Source: Vicinamibacteraceae bacterium
Lineage (GTDB): Bacteria > Acidobacteriota > Vicinamibacteria > Vicinamibacterales > UBA8438
Length of the DNA stretch: 58,396 nucleotides
Direction: 5' to 3'
Assembly: GCA_012271165.1 (NCBI GenBank)
Contig: JAAXGX010000001.1
Span: forward strand, 1 to 58,396
Each line of letters begins with the position of its first letter. Position 1 is the first letter of the stretch. Position numbers and translations under genes: made by a program. Positions 33,208 to 42,243 of this stretch are shown piece after piece. Below the pieces are notes generated by a model. That model did no database searches. It worked only from the letters and a program-made list of their open reading frames with translations, and was not told the origin of the DNA.

Positions 33208-34545
33208 CTACCGGAGCTCCCGCGCCAGGGCGGCCAGACGGTCCACCGCCCGCAGCGCCTCTCCGCCGGCCACCGGCCGGGTGGGCTGAAAGGTGCCGCC
33301 GTCGAGGACATCGAGCACACCGGCCGCCACCGCCCGTGCGGCGGACGCATGGCTCAAGTGGCCGGGACGCATGTCGCTGAAGTCCTGCCGGGGGCCGTCC
33401 CAGCTCGCCGCCGACCCCGGACTGACGGCGGCGAACAGGTCGAGCAGGGCGTCCACCACCTCCGCCAGCTCGCCGCGGCGCACGATGCGCGCCGGCTCGA
33501 AACGATATCCCGCGTCGACCTGCATCACGCCGGCCCGCGTCACGTCCAGAATCCAGGCCTGGCCCCAATGGTCCCGCGTGTCGGTGATGATCACCGTGCG
33601 TCCGGGGGCCGCCAGCCGCAGCAGGTCCGCGAACCGCGAGCCGATCAGCGCCGCCAGCTCCCCGCGCGCCACCTCCGGCTGCGAGCCGATGGCGACGATG
33701 GCCGGCGGCAGGGCGACCTGCTGCTGCCGGTCCCTTATGCGCTCGAGGCGTCGGGCAGTGTCCTCGTTCGGGTCGAGGCGATAAGCGTGGCCGAACGCCG
33801 CCGCCGCCTCCGCCAGATTCCCGGCCGCCAGATACAGCTCGCCATCGAGGATGAACGGCGCCGGATCCGATGGATCCAGCGCCATCGCCTCCTGGGCGAG
33901 CTCGCGCGCGCGGGCCGGATCGCCCCGGCCGAGCTCGACCCGGCCGAGCTCGACCCGCAGGAACGCGCTGTCGGGCGAGGTTGCGATGACACGCTCGTAC
34001 AGGCCGCGCGCCTCGTCGAACCGTCCGGCCGCCGCGCTGTCACGGGCCTGCGCCAGCTGCTCGCTGACGAGCCTGAACCGGAGCTCGCCGACGACGCGAT
34101 CGACCCGCGCCAGACCGGCGTCGACGCTCAGCGCCGCCTCGAACGATCGCAGCGCTTCGGCGGTGTCGTCGAGCGCGAGCATCGATTCGCCGCGCCCGAT
34201 CCACGCCGGCACGTAGGTCGCGGCGGCGGTGACGGCGCGATCGAAGTGCGCGGCGGCTTGCCGCGCGTCGCCGCGCGCGAGGCTCAGCCAGCCGAGACCC
34301 GTCTCGGCCGGATAGAAGGCCGGGGTCGACGCCAGCAGCGCCTGGTACCGGCTCTCGGCGCCCGCCAGCTCGCCGGCCTGCAGGAAGGTCCACGCCTCCT
34401 CGTGACGCCGCGCATCGTCCGAACCGATCCAGGCGGCGGGCACGGTCGGGAAGAGGTAGTCGGGATACGCGGGGCTCGTTACCACCGGCACCCGCGCCGC
34501 GCAGCCGACTGCCAGCAGGACGAGAACGAGCGCGATCCGCTTCAC
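33208..34545 (-). CDS. TPR lipoprotein with a C-terminal SLH-like domain
   Basis: A 445-residue protein starting with GTG 34545 (four-base overlap with hflX). The N-terminus is a lipoprotein signal (LVLVLLAVGCAAR), then several tetratricopeptide repeats (residues 40-290, for example AWTFLQAGELAGAESRYQALL and LGRGDPARARELAQEAMALDP). The last 140 residues resemble S-layer homology units (ASAARAVAAGVLDVLDGGTF, FQPTRPVAGGEALRAVDRLA). It is likely a surface- or periplasm-anchored scaffold. Its function is unknown. Confidence 0.85.
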   Translation of the reverse strand: MKRIALVLVLLAVGCAARVPVVTSPAYPDYLFPTVPAAWIGSDDARRHEEAWTFLQAGELAGAESRYQALLASTPAFYPAETGLGWLSLARGDARQAAAHFDRAVTAAATYVPAWIGRGESMLALDDTAEALRSFEAALSVDAGLARVDRVVGELRFRLVSEQLAQARDSAAAGRFDEARGLYERVIATSPDSAFLRVELGRVELGRGDPARARELAQEAMALDPSDPAPFILDGELYLAAGNLAEAAAAFGHAYRLDPNEDTARRLERIRDRQQQVALPPAIVAIGSQPEVARGELAALIGSRFADLLRLAAPGRTVIITDTRDHWGQAWILDVTRAGVMQVDAGYRFEPARIVRRGELAEVVDALLDLFAAVSPGSAASWDGPRQDFSDMRPGHLSHASAARAVAAGVLDVLDGGTFQPTRPVAGGEALRAVDRLAALARELR

Positions 34546-35867
34546 GGCGAGCCGGCCTCCTCGCCGGGCGTCGCACGCCGGCCGGCCGCCTGCGCGCGCC
34601 ACTGGGCGATGAGGCGCCGGGGCACCTCGGCCTCGACGGACACGTGCCCGTCGCCGGCGACCTGCCGCAGGACCCGGCCGTGGCGGTAGAGCGCGGCGAG
34701 ACGCTGCCGGTCGTCCGGCGCCGTCTGATCGAAGTCGAGGGTCACCCGGCTGTTCTGCATCTCGACGGCGCGGGTGATCAGCGACACGAGCGCGTCCGTC
34801 CCGAGGCCGGTGCGGGCAGAGACGCACGCCGCGTCGCCCTCCGTTCGCCGCAGGCGCGTCCGATCGGCCTCGTCGACCTGATCGCACTTGTTGAAGACGA
34901 GCACCTGCGGCAGCGAAGCGGCCTCGACCTCGCCGAGCACGCGCTGCACCGCGGCGATCCGGTCGGCCCGCGCCGGGTGGGCGGCATCCACCACGTGCAG
35001 GAGCAGATCCGCCTCGGCAACGGCCTCGAGCGTGGCCCGGAAAGCCGCCACCAGGGTGTGCGGCAGCCGGTCGATGAAGCCGACGGTGTCCGAGAGGAGC
35101 ACGGCGCGCCGATCCGGCAACCGGACCGGCCGCACCAGGGGATCCAGCGTGGCGAAGAGCGCGCTGGACGCCGCCGCGTGGCTGCGGGTCAGCCGGTTGA
35201 ACAGCGAGGTCTTGCCCGCGTTGGTGTACCCCACGAGCGCCACGGTCGGCACCGCGTCCTTGCGGCGCCGGTCGCGCGAACGGGCCCGGCGCTGGCGGAC
35301 CGTGTCGAGCTCGCGCCGCAGGCGGGCGATGCGCTGGCGAATGCGCCGTCGATCGCTCTCCAGCTTCGTCTCGCCTGGCCCCCGCGTGCCGATCCCCGCC
35401 CCGAGCCGCGACATGGCGGTCCCCATCCCCGCGAGGCGCGGCAGCAGGTACTGCAGCTGGGCCAGCTCGACCTGCAGCTGGCCTTCCCGGGTCCGGGCCC
35501 GCGCCGCGAAGATGTCCAGGATGAGCTGCGTGCGGTCGAACACGCGGCGGCCGAGCGCATCCTCCAGATTCCGGAGCTGCACCGGCGTCAGCTCGTCGTC
35601 GAAGACGACGAGCTCGACCCCGGCTTCGTCGCAGGCGGCCGCCAGCGTCCGCGTCTTGCCGCGGCCCAGGAACAGCGCCGGCGACGGCCGCGGACGCTCC
35701 TGCACCGAGCGCAGCACGACCTCCGCCCCGGCCGTGACCGCCAGCCCCGTCAGCTCGTCGAGGGATGCTTCTACGGTGTGACGGCGGCGCGTGCCGAATG
35801 CCAGCCCTGCTATCGCGGCGCGTTCCAAGGGGCGGGAGTGCCGCTCTGCAGCCAGACTGCGCGTCAC
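34542..35867 (-). CDS. hflX: GTPase HflX
   Basis: A 441-residue ribosome-associated GTPase that rescues or splits stalled ribosomes. N-terminal HflX domain (GRGKTRTLAAACDEAGVELV, FDDELTPVQLRNLE), the linker helix ending in GGPGETKLE-like TRGPGETKLESDRRRIRQRI, and the G domain with VGYTNAGKTSLFNRL, DTVGFIDRLPHTLV and NKCDQ. GTG start overlapping the tsaC stop by four bases, so tightly coupled. The whole set is intact. Confidence 0.96.
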   Translation of the reverse strand: MTRSLAAERHSRPLERAAIAGLAFGTRRRHTVEASLDELTGLAVTAGAEVVLRSVQERPRPSPALFLGRGKTRTLAAACDEAGVELVVFDDELTPVQLRNLEDALGRRVFDRTQLILDIFAARARTREGQLQVELAQLQYLLPRLAGMGTAMSRLGAGIGTRGPGETKLESDRRRIRQRIARLRRELDTVRQRRARSRDRRRKDAVPTVALVGYTNAGKTSLFNRLTRSHAAASSALFATLDPLVRPVRLPDRRAVLLSDTVGFIDRLPHTLVAAFRATLEAVAEADLLLHVVDAAHPARADRIAAVQRVLGEVEAASLPQVLVFNKCDQVDEADRTRLRRTEGDAACVSARTGLGTDALVSLITRAVEMQNSRVTLDFDQTAPDDRQRLAALYRHGRVLRQVAGDGHVSVEAEVPRRLIAQWRAQAAGRRATPGEEAGSP

Positions 35868-36508
35868 CTCAGCGATTCTAGCACGCGGTCCCAGGCGACC
35901 ACGCCGGGCCGGAGCAGCACGGGAGACGCCCCGCGCGCGTCGACGATCGTGGACGGCTCGGCCGCCGTCGCGGGACCGCCGTCGAGGACGAGCGCCACGC
36001 TCGACCCGAGCGCGGTCACGGCCGCCGCGGCGGTCGTCGGCGGCGTCGCGCCGGACCGGTTGGCGCTGGTCGCCGTGAGCGGCGCTTCCAGCGCCTGCGC
36101 CAGCGCGCGTGCAAGCGGCAGGTCGGGAACGCGCACCGCGACGGTATCGCCCTGCGCCAGGAGTCGGCCGTCGAGCGTGGCCGCCGCCATGATTACCAGG
36201 GTGAGCGGACCGGGCCAGAACCGGCGTGCCAGCCGTCGGGCGAGCGGCGTCAGCACGCCGACCTGCTGCTCCACCTGTTGCAGATCGGCAGCAACGAGCG
36301 GCACCGCCTTTTCGGCGGCCCGTCCCTTGGCCCGAAACAACCGCTCGACGGCCTCCGCCCGGCGCGGGTCCGCGCCGAGTCCATACAGCGTGTCGGTGGG
36401 ATACGCGACCAGCCCGCCCCGCCGCAGCACGCGCACCGCCTCCTCGACGGCCGCCGCGGCGGGCGCCAACGGGTCGATGGGGATTCGGATCGGCGTAGGA
36501 TCAGACAT
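35864..36508 (-). CDS. tsaC: L-threonylcarbamoyladenylate synthase (Sua5/TsaC)
   Basis: A 214-residue enzyme for the t6A37 tRNA modification. Shows GGLVAYPTDTLYGLGADPRR, RLFRAKGRAAEKAVPLV, WPGPLTLV and AVRVPDLPL, TATSANRSGATPPTT. ATG at 36508 gives the expected N-terminus; upstream frame is arginine-rich and spurious. It is the first gene of a four-gene operon. The upstream 139 bp to glpX hold nothing I can identify. Confidence 0.94.
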   Translation of the reverse strand: MSDPTPIRIPIDPLAPAAAAVEEAVRVLRRGGLVAYPTDTLYGLGADPRRAEAVERLFRAKGRAAEKAVPLVAADLQQVEQQVGVLTPLARRLARRFWPGPLTLVIMAAATLDGRLLAQGDTVAVRVPDLPLARALAQALEAPLTATSANRSGATPPTTAAAAVTALGSSVALVLDGGPATAAEPSTIVDARGASPVLLRPGVVAWDRVLESLR

Positions 36509-36647
36509 GGAGACAACGGCGCGGACCAAGGCACCGCCAAAGCCCCGCCGCCCGCGCGTCCCCCTGCCCCGCCAGCAGGGCGGCCCGCACGAGGACAAGA
36601 CGAAGCGACCGTTCCGGCGCCGCAAGCACCGCAAGAACGACCGCAAT

Positions 36648-37634
36648 CTAGAAGCGCAGTCCCCGCCGGCCTGCCTGCTCCTTGACGTGGATCGTGTCGA
36701 TGAACTGGACGCGGTGCGGACTGGTCTGCATGACGACCGAGCTCGTCCGGCAGCCCTCGCCGAAGAACCGCACGCCCTTCATCAGGGCCCCCTCGGTGAC
36801 GCCGGTCGCGGCGAACGTGATCTGTTGGCCCGAGGCCAGCTCGGCCGACGTGTACACCTTCCTGATGTCCTCGATGCCCATCGACCGCGCGCGCGCTTCC
36901 TTCTCCGGCGTGTCGAGAATCAACCGCCCGAAGATCTCGCCGCCCAGGCAGCGCATGGCCGCGGCCGCGATCACGCCCTCCGGCGCGCCGCCGCTGCCCA
37001 TGACGGCGTGGATGCCGCTGCCGACCACGGCCGCGCCGATGGCCGCCGTGAGGTCGCCGTCGCCAATGAGCCGTATGCGCGCGCCGGCCGCCCGAATCTC
37101 GCCGATCAGGCCCGCGTGCCGCTCCCGCTCGAGGACGACGACGACGAGGTCCGACACCTCGCGGTCGAGGCACTTGGCGATCTGCTGCAAGTTGTGCGCG
37201 ACCGGCGCGTCGAGATCGACCGACCGCTTCGACTGGGCCCCGACGACGAGCTTCTGCATGTACACGTCGGGCGCATGCAGCAGGCCGCCCCGCTCGGACG
37301 CCGCCAGCACCGCGATGGCGCGCGGCGCGCCCGTCGCGCAGAGGTTGGTCCCCTCCAGGGGATCGACCGCGATGTCGATCTCCGGCAGTCCCTCGGCGCC
37401 CGCGGCGCCGCGACCGACGCGCTCGCCGATGTAGAGCATCGGCGCCTGGTCGCGCTCCCCTTCGCCGATCACCACCCGGCCATCGATGGCCACGTGGTCG
37501 AGCCGCGCGCGCATCGCCTCGACCGCGACCCGGTCGGACCGGTGGCGGTCACCCTGCCCCATCGTGTGGGCGCAGGCGATGGCCGCCTGCTCGACGACGT
37601 CGAGAAACGCCTGTGACAGTTCCTCAGCCCGCAT
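36648..37634 (-). CDS. glpX: Fructose-1,6-bisphosphatase class II (GlpX)
   Basis: A 328-residue metal-dependent phosphatase of gluconeogenesis. Shows [76 protein letters not shown]. Metal-binding Asp and Glu residues of the GEGE/DPLEGT motifs are present (GEGER here). The start overlaps the acyl-CoA dehydrogenase stop by 11 bp. No class I enzyme is visible in the window. Confidence 0.95.
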   Translation of the reverse strand: MRAEELSQAFLDVVEQAAIACAHTMGQGDRHRSDRVAVEAMRARLDHVAIDGRVVIGEGERDQAPMLYIGERVGRGAAGAEGLPEIDIAVDPLEGTNLCATGAPRAIAVLAASERGGLLHAPDVYMQKLVVGAQSKRSVDLDAPVAHNLQQIAKCLDREVSDLVVVVLERERHAGLIGEIRAAGARIRLIGDGDLTAAIGAAVVGSGIHAVMGSGGAPEGVIAAAAMRCLGGEIFGRLILDTPEKEARARSMGIEDIRKVYTSAELASGQQITFAATGVTEGALMKGVRFFGEGCRTSSVVMQTSPHRVQFIDTIHVKEQAGRRGLRF

Positions 37635-38874
37635 CGTCCTCCCCCGGCGCAGATGCCCGCCCGGCCGGCGCCGGCTCGCGGTACGGCGGCAGCGTGCACC
37701 GCGCTTCCCTGTCGATGCGGTACCCCAGCGCGTAGTCGGCCTGCATCAGCTTGTGAATCTCGCGGGTGCCCTCGTAGATGACCGCGCCCTTGCAGTTGCG
37801 GTAGAAGCGCCCGACCGGGTATTCGTCGGAGTAGCCGTTCGCGCCGTGAATCTGGACGGCGTCCCCGGCCGCGCGCTCGGAGGCCACGGTCGCGAACCAC
37901 TTGGCCAGGCCGGTCTCGCGCGTGTCGCGCCGGCCCCGGTTCTTGAGCCAGCCGCTGCGCAGCCACAGCAAACGGGCGGCCTGATAGTCGGACTCCATCT
38001 GCGCGATCATCTCCTTCACGAGCTGGTGCTGGCTGATCGGCACGCCGAAGGTCCGGCGCTCGGTCGCGTAGCGCACGCTGGCGTCCCGGCACGCCCGGAT
38101 GAGGCCGGTGGCGCCGGCCGCCACCGTGTAGCGCCCCTGGTCGAGCGCGAACATCGCGATCTTGAACCCCTCGCCTTCCCGGCCCAGCAGGTTGGCCTCG
38201 GGCACCTCCACCTCGTCCAGCTTGAAGAATCCGGTGTTCCCGGCCAGAATGCCCCACTTCTCCTCGAGCGGCCCGCTGGAGAAGCCGGCGTACGCCCGCT
38301 CGACGATGAACGCGCTGATGCCCGAGATGTCGCGCCGCTGCTTCTTCTCGCGGTCGCTCCAGGCGAAGACGAGGAAGTGATCCGCCACGTCGGCCAGCGA
38401 GATCCAGGTCTTCTCCCCGGTCAGCACCCAGTAGCCGTCGCGCTTCACGGCAACCGACTGGATCGCCCGCACATCGCTGCCCGCCCCCGGCTCGGTCAGG
38501 CCGTAGCCGCCGATTTTCTCGCCGCGCGCCTGGGGGACGAGATACTGCCGGCGCTGCTCCTCCGTGCCCCAGCTCAGCAGGCTGAGCGAGTTGAGCCCCG
38601 CGTGCACCGACATGATGACGCGCAGCGACGTGTCGATGTACTCGAGCTCCTCGCAGGCCAGCCCGAGGCTGACGTAGTCCATGCCGGCGCCGCCGTACTC
38701 GGCGGGGATGCTGATGCCCAGCAGGCCGAGCGACGCCATCCGCGGCAGGATGCCCGCGTCGAACCGATGCTGGCGATCGAGGTCGTGGATGCGGGGAGCA
38801 ATCTCGCGGGCGCCCCATTCCCGGACGGATTGCTGCAGCAGGCGCTGTTCTTCCGTGAGCTCGAGGTCGATCAT
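37624..38874 (-). CDS. Acyl-CoA dehydrogenase
   Basis: A 416-residue FAD enzyme introducing an alpha-beta double bond in acyl-CoA. Shows [87 protein letters not shown] and the catalytic-region [19 protein letters not shown]. Substrate chain length is not certain; the sequence resembles the glutaryl/short-chain branch. It overlaps the glpX start and lies 17 bp after the SAM hydrolase gene. Confidence 0.93.
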   Translation of the reverse strand: MIDLELTEEQRLLQQSVREWGAREIAPRIHDLDRQHRFDAGILPRMASLGLLGISIPAEYGGAGMDYVSLGLACEELEYIDTSLRVIMSVHAGLNSLSLLSWGTEEQRRQYLVPQARGEKIGGYGLTEPGAGSDVRAIQSVAVKRDGYWVLTGEKTWISLADVADHFLVFAWSDREKKQRRDISGISAFIVERAYAGFSSGPLEEKWGILAGNTGFFKLDEVEVPEANLLGREGEGFKIAMFALDQGRYTVAAGATGLIRACRDASVRYATERRTFGVPISQHQLVKEMIAQMESDYQAARLLWLRSGWLKNRGRRDTRETGLAKWFATVASERAAGDAVQIHGANGYSDEYPVGRFYRNCKGAVIYEGTREIHKLMQADYALGYRIDREARCTLPPYREPAPAGRASAPGEDDAG

Positions 38875-38891
38875 CCGAAACGCTTTCCCTG

Positions 38892-39686
38892 CTACTGGTC
38901 CTGTCGCACGACGACGGCGTCGCCCCGCTCGACGCCCAGCCGCTCGACGGCGCGGGTCGAGTTCGCGGCAAACTCGAGATGTTCCGTGCTTCCGAACAGG
39001 GCGCAGACCTCGTCCTCGCCGATGTCCGCGTAGGTCTCCACCAGACGGTCGATGCCGTGCGGGCCGACCTCTATCTGGATGCTCCCCTGTTGCGCCAGCC
39101 GATCGAAGGTCTTGCGGTCGATGTTCGACACGAGGTTGCCGAACCGATCGACGCGCAGCACACACCCCACGATGCGGTCGGTCGCCAGCTCGGGCACCGG
39201 CAGGTCGAGGGTGCGGTAGTCGGTCACGGGCCGGCCGAGCGCCGAGAGCTGCACGCCCTTCGCGACCCAGGCCGCGGCCGGCGCGAAGCGGTCGCGGCCC
39301 TCGAACGTCCTGCTCACCGTCGGCCGGGCGTAGCGGCGCTCGGTCAGCTCCACGACGCGCCGCGGCGGCGACTCGTTGAGAACCGCGGTGAGCACGCCGT
39401 TGTCGGGCGCCACGAAGCGGTAGTCGCCCGTGTCGGCCGCGACGCCCCGGCGCTCGGAGCCAACGCCGGGATCGATGACGACGAGGAACACGCTTCCCGC
39501 GGGAAAGTAGCGGTAGGTGGCCGCGAGCTCGAGGCCCGCGGTCAGGACGTCATGGGCCGGGATGTCGTGCGAGATGTCGACCAGCGTGGCATCGGGGCAG
39601 ATGCCGAGAATGACGCCCTTCATGGCGCCCACGTAGTGGTCCCGGGTTCCAAAGTCGCTCAACAAGGCGACGACGGGTCGCGCCAT
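38892..39686 (-). CDS. SAM hydroxide adenosyltransferase (DUF62 family)
   Basis: A 264-residue protein of the fluorinase/chlorinase-like family. The N-terminal domain has VALLSDFGTRDHYVGAMKGVI, DISHDIPAHD and VVIDPGVGSERRGVAA, APDNGVLTAVL; the C-terminal domain has GCVLRVDRFGNLVSNI. Most members without the halogenase loop hydrolyse S-adenosylmethionine to adenosine and methionine. Nothing here shows the halogenase-specific insertion. The start lies 35 bp after the methyltransferase gene, so a link in SAM metabolism is possible but not proven. Confidence 0.9.
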   Translation of the reverse strand: MARPVVALLSDFGTRDHYVGAMKGVILGICPDATLVDISHDIPAHDVLTAGLELAATYRYFPAGSVFLVVIDPGVGSERRGVAADTGDYRFVAPDNGVLTAVLNESPPRRVVELTERRYARPTVSRTFEGRDRFAPAAAWVAKGVQLSALGRPVTDYRTLDLPVPELATDRIVGCVLRVDRFGNLVSNIDRKTFDRLAQQGSIQIEVGPHGIDRLVETYADIGEDEVCALFGSTEHLEFAANSTRAVERLGVERGDAVVVRQDQ

Positions 39687-39721
39687 TCACCCCACACCCC
39701 TGCGCCCGGCGGCAGACTCCA

Positions 39722-40372
39722 TCACGTCAACCTGCTCTGGCCCGCCATGGACGACTTCCGGAACAGCACCTCGCGCATCTGGCTCTTCAGCCGGATGGCG
39801 CCGGCGATGTTCAGCGAGCGGAACATCCTCGCGACCTCGCGGCTCTGGAGCACCCGGGACGGCCGCGACAGGGCATCGTTGCAGATTCGCCAGCGGAGGC
39901 TCTCCTCGTCGACGATCTCGTACTTGACCCGGCGCCGGTCCGACAGGCTCTCGGTGCGGTGGTACAGCAGCAAGGCGCCGCCCGGGCGCAGGACGCGGGC
40001 CAGATCGTCCGCCAGATCCTGACCCGCGCTCGGACTCAGATAGTCGAATATGTCCCAGCACAGGATGCCGTCGACGCTCTCGTCCGCGTACCCGAGCGGT
40101 GGCAGCACCGCGTCTTGGTCCGCGTCGTCCTGCGGCAGCTTCTCCAGCAGATCCTCGACGAAGATCCTGCACGCCATGTGCTCACCCAGAAACGCGACGT
40201 TGCCTTCGGTGGCGGGGCCCAGCTCGACCACGATCGGCTCGGGCCGCTTGCCCAACGCCTTGACGAAGTTGGCCAGCAGGCACGCGGACCGCACCTTGGC
40301 CGGATTGAGCGGCACCGCACCGATAGGATCCCGCTGGCGCGGCCCCAACCTGGACATGAGGGCGCCGATCAT
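39722..40372 (-). CDS. Class I SAM-dependent methyltransferase-like protein
   Basis: A 216-residue Rossmann protein. The SAM-site-like motif is VVELGPATEGNVAFLGEH, the acidic segment is VEDLLEKLP, and DGILCWDIFDYL and VLRPGGALLLYH follow, matching the methyltransferase beta4-beta5 elements. The canonical glycine-rich GxGxG is degenerate (GPATEGN), so activity is not certain. The substrate is unknown. It lies between the SAM hydrolase and the bactofilin gene (57 bp). Confidence 0.8.
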   Translation of the reverse strand: MIGALMSRLGPRQRDPIGAVPLNPAKVRSACLLANFVKALGKRPEPIVVELGPATEGNVAFLGEHMACRIFVEDLLEKLPQDDADQDAVLPPLGYADESVDGILCWDIFDYLSPSAGQDLADDLARVLRPGGALLLYHRTESLSDRRRVKYEIVDEESLRWRICNDALSRPSRVLQSREVARMFRSLNIAGAIRLKSQMREVLFRKSSMAGQSRLT

Positions 40373-40429
40373 TGGTCCTCCCCCGGGCGTTGCTCTGATT
40401 CCCGGAACCAGACGGGTCGGGGAACGGGG

Positions 40430-40954
40430 CTATGACTTGGGGGCACCGCCCGGCGGCCCCGGCTCGGCCGGTCGCTGCTGCCCACCGCCCGCCTTGCCGC
40501 CCTGACTACGCCGCATGTCGATGCTGCCGCGAAACGTGGCGCCCTCGGCAATTGCCACCCGCGGTGCGGCGATATCTCCCTCGACCGAACCTTCCTCGCG
40601 AATGCTGATCCGCTCGGAAGCGGCGATGTTGCCGGTAACCTCGCCGATCACGACGATGGACTTTGCAGACACCTGCGCCTTGAGCTTCGCGTTGGAGCCG
40701 ATCGTCAGCACGTGCTCGCTCAGATCGACCTTCCCCTCGACCCGACCCTCGATTGTCAGGTCTTCCTTTCCGCTCAGCTCGCCCTTGACGACGATCGACT
40801 TGCCAATAGTCACAACAGCAGGCCCGGATGATGTCACTCTGTTCTCCCTACGCCGTTTCTCAACCTCGCTCGACAAAGGCTTCGCACCCGACTGCAGGTC
40901 GATCTTCAACTCGGAAGAGCCAGTGCCCTCCTCGCGCTTCCACATCGCGGCCAT
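40430..40954 (-). CDS. Bactofilin (polymer-forming cytoskeletal protein)
   Basis: A 174-residue bactofilin. The core is a right-handed beta-helix built of short repeats (TIGKSIVVKGELSGKEDLTI, EGRVEGKVDLSEHVLTIG, AQVSAKSIVVIGEVTGNI, REEGSVEGDIAAPRVAIAEG). The termini are unstructured and Pro/Gly/Lys-rich, as usual. It polymerises without nucleotide and often supports cell shape or envelope localisation. It is the first gene of a minus-strand run with the methyltransferase and SAM hydrolase. Confidence 0.93.
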   Translation of the reverse strand: MAAMWKREEGTGSSELKIDLQSGAKPLSSEVEKRRRENRVTSSGPAVVTIGKSIVVKGELSGKEDLTIEGRVEGKVDLSEHVLTIGSNAKLKAQVSAKSIVVIGEVTGNIAASERISIREEGSVEGDIAAPRVAIAEGATFRGSIDMRRSQGGKAGGGQQRPAEPGPPGGAPKS

Positions 40955-41075
40955 CAGAGCTCCTATTCTGCGCCACCGCGGCCATCCGGGCGCAGAGCCT
41001 GCAGTATACGGGGAGGCGCCCGATCCTGTCTAGCAGCCCGCCGGCCGCGAAATCCCCGATGGTAAGATTGGCAAA

Positions 41076-42239
41076 ATGCACGTGTACCTCGACCACAATG
41101 CGACGACGCCGCTCGATCCGGCGGTGATCGAAACCACCGTCGCCGTCCTGCGCGGCGAGTTCGGCAACGCGTCGAGCGTGCACACGTTCGGACAGACAGC
41201 CAAGTCCCGGCTCGACGTGGCGCGCGCCGCGGTTGCCGACCTGATCGGCGGCCGCCCGCAGGAGGTCATCTTCACCAGCGGCGGCACCGAGGCGGACAAT
41301 CTGGCGCTCCGCGGCGTCGCCGAAGCCGCCGGGGCGCGGCGGCAACTCGTCGCGAGCGCCATCGAGCACGAGGCGGTTCTCAACACGCTGAAGGCGCTCG
41401 CCCGGCGGGGTTGGACCACGACGCTGCTCCCGGTGGACGGCCGCGGCATCGTGCCGCCGGAGACGCTCGAGGCGGCGCTGAGCCCCGAGACCGCCCTCGT
41501 ATCGATCATGCATGCCAACAACGAGATCGGCACGATCCAGCCGATTGCGGAGCTCGCGGCGATCGCGCATGCGCAGGGCGCCCTGTTCCACACCGACGCC
41601 GTGCAGTCGATCGGCAAGATTCCGGTCGACGTGGAGCGTCTCGGCGTCGATCTGCTGTCGCTGTCGGCCCACAAGTTCAACGGCCCGCAGGGCGCGGGCG
41701 CACTCTGGGTGCGGCGCGGCCGGCGGCTGGTCGCGGCCACCACGGGCGGCGGGCAGGAGCGGCGGCGCCGGGCGGGCACCGAGAACGTGTCGGCCATCGC
41801 GGGACTGGGCGCCGCCGCCCGCATCGCCAGGGCGAAGCTGGAGGCCGGCCCGGGCGACATCGCCGGCCTGCGGGACCGCCTCGAAGCCGGGATCCTGGCC
41901 GGCGTGCCGGGCACCGTCGTCAACGGCGACCCGGCCCGGCGGGTGCCCAACACGACGAACATCAGCTTCGACCGCGTCGAGGCCGAGTCCCTGCTCATCG
42001 CGCTCGACCTCGAAGGAGTGGCCGTCTCCACGGGATCGGCGTGCTCCTCCGGCACGCTCGAGCCGTCGCACGTGCTGCGCGCCATGGGCTTCCCTCCCCA
42101 TCGCACCCAGAACTCGATCCGCTTCAGCCTCGGTCTCGGCAACACGACCGAGCAGGTCGACCACGTGGTCGGCGTCATGCCGCGGGTCGTCGAGCGCCTG
42201 CGGGCGCTGTCGCGAACCGGCCAGCACGTCAACGCGTGA
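41076..42239 (+). CDS. Cysteine desulfurase (IscS/NifS type)
   Basis: A 387-residue PLP enzyme taking sulfur from cysteine. Shows YLDHNATTPLDP, TSGGTEADNLAL, EHEAVLNTLKAL, HTDAVQSIGKIPVD, the PLP Lys in LLSLSAHKFNGPQGAG and the catalytic Cys in STGSACSSGTLEPSHVL. It sits four bp upstream of mnmA and no Fe-S scaffold gene is near, so the likely task is feeding sulfur to tRNA 2-thiouridylation, as for YrvO in Bacillus. Confidence 0.94.
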   Translation: MHVYLDHNATTPLDPAVIETTVAVLRGEFGNASSVHTFGQTAKSRLDVARAAVADLIGGRPQEVIFTSGGTEADNLALRGVAEAAGARRQLVASAIEHEAVLNTLKALARRGWTTTLLPVDGRGIVPPETLEAALSPETALVSIMHANNEIGTIQPIAELAAIAHAQGALFHTDAVQSIGKIPVDVERLGVDLLSLSAHKFNGPQGAGALWVRRGRRLVAATTGGGQERRRRAGTENVSAIAGLGAAARIARAKLEAGPGDIAGLRDRLEAGILAGVPGTVVNGDPARRVPNTTNISFDRVEAESLLIALDLEGVAVSTGSACSSGTLEPSHVLRAMGFPPHRTQNSIRFSLGLGNTTEQVDHVVGVMPRVVERLRALSRTGQHVNA

Positions 42240-42243
42240 AGCC

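Noticed and set aside
36507..36650. Possible small basic protein (METTARTKAPPKPRRP onward) between tsaC and glpX
   Set aside because: No stop before it runs deep into the antisense of glpX and no ribosome site, so not a credible gene.
34644..37616. 990-residue plus-strand frame
   Set aside because: Antisense to hflX, tsaC and glpX; composition is that of a shadow frame.
38892..39686. Halogenase function for the DUF62 protein
   Set aside because: No sign of the fluorinase/chlorinase-specific loop and no secondary metabolite context; SAM hydrolysis is the safer call.
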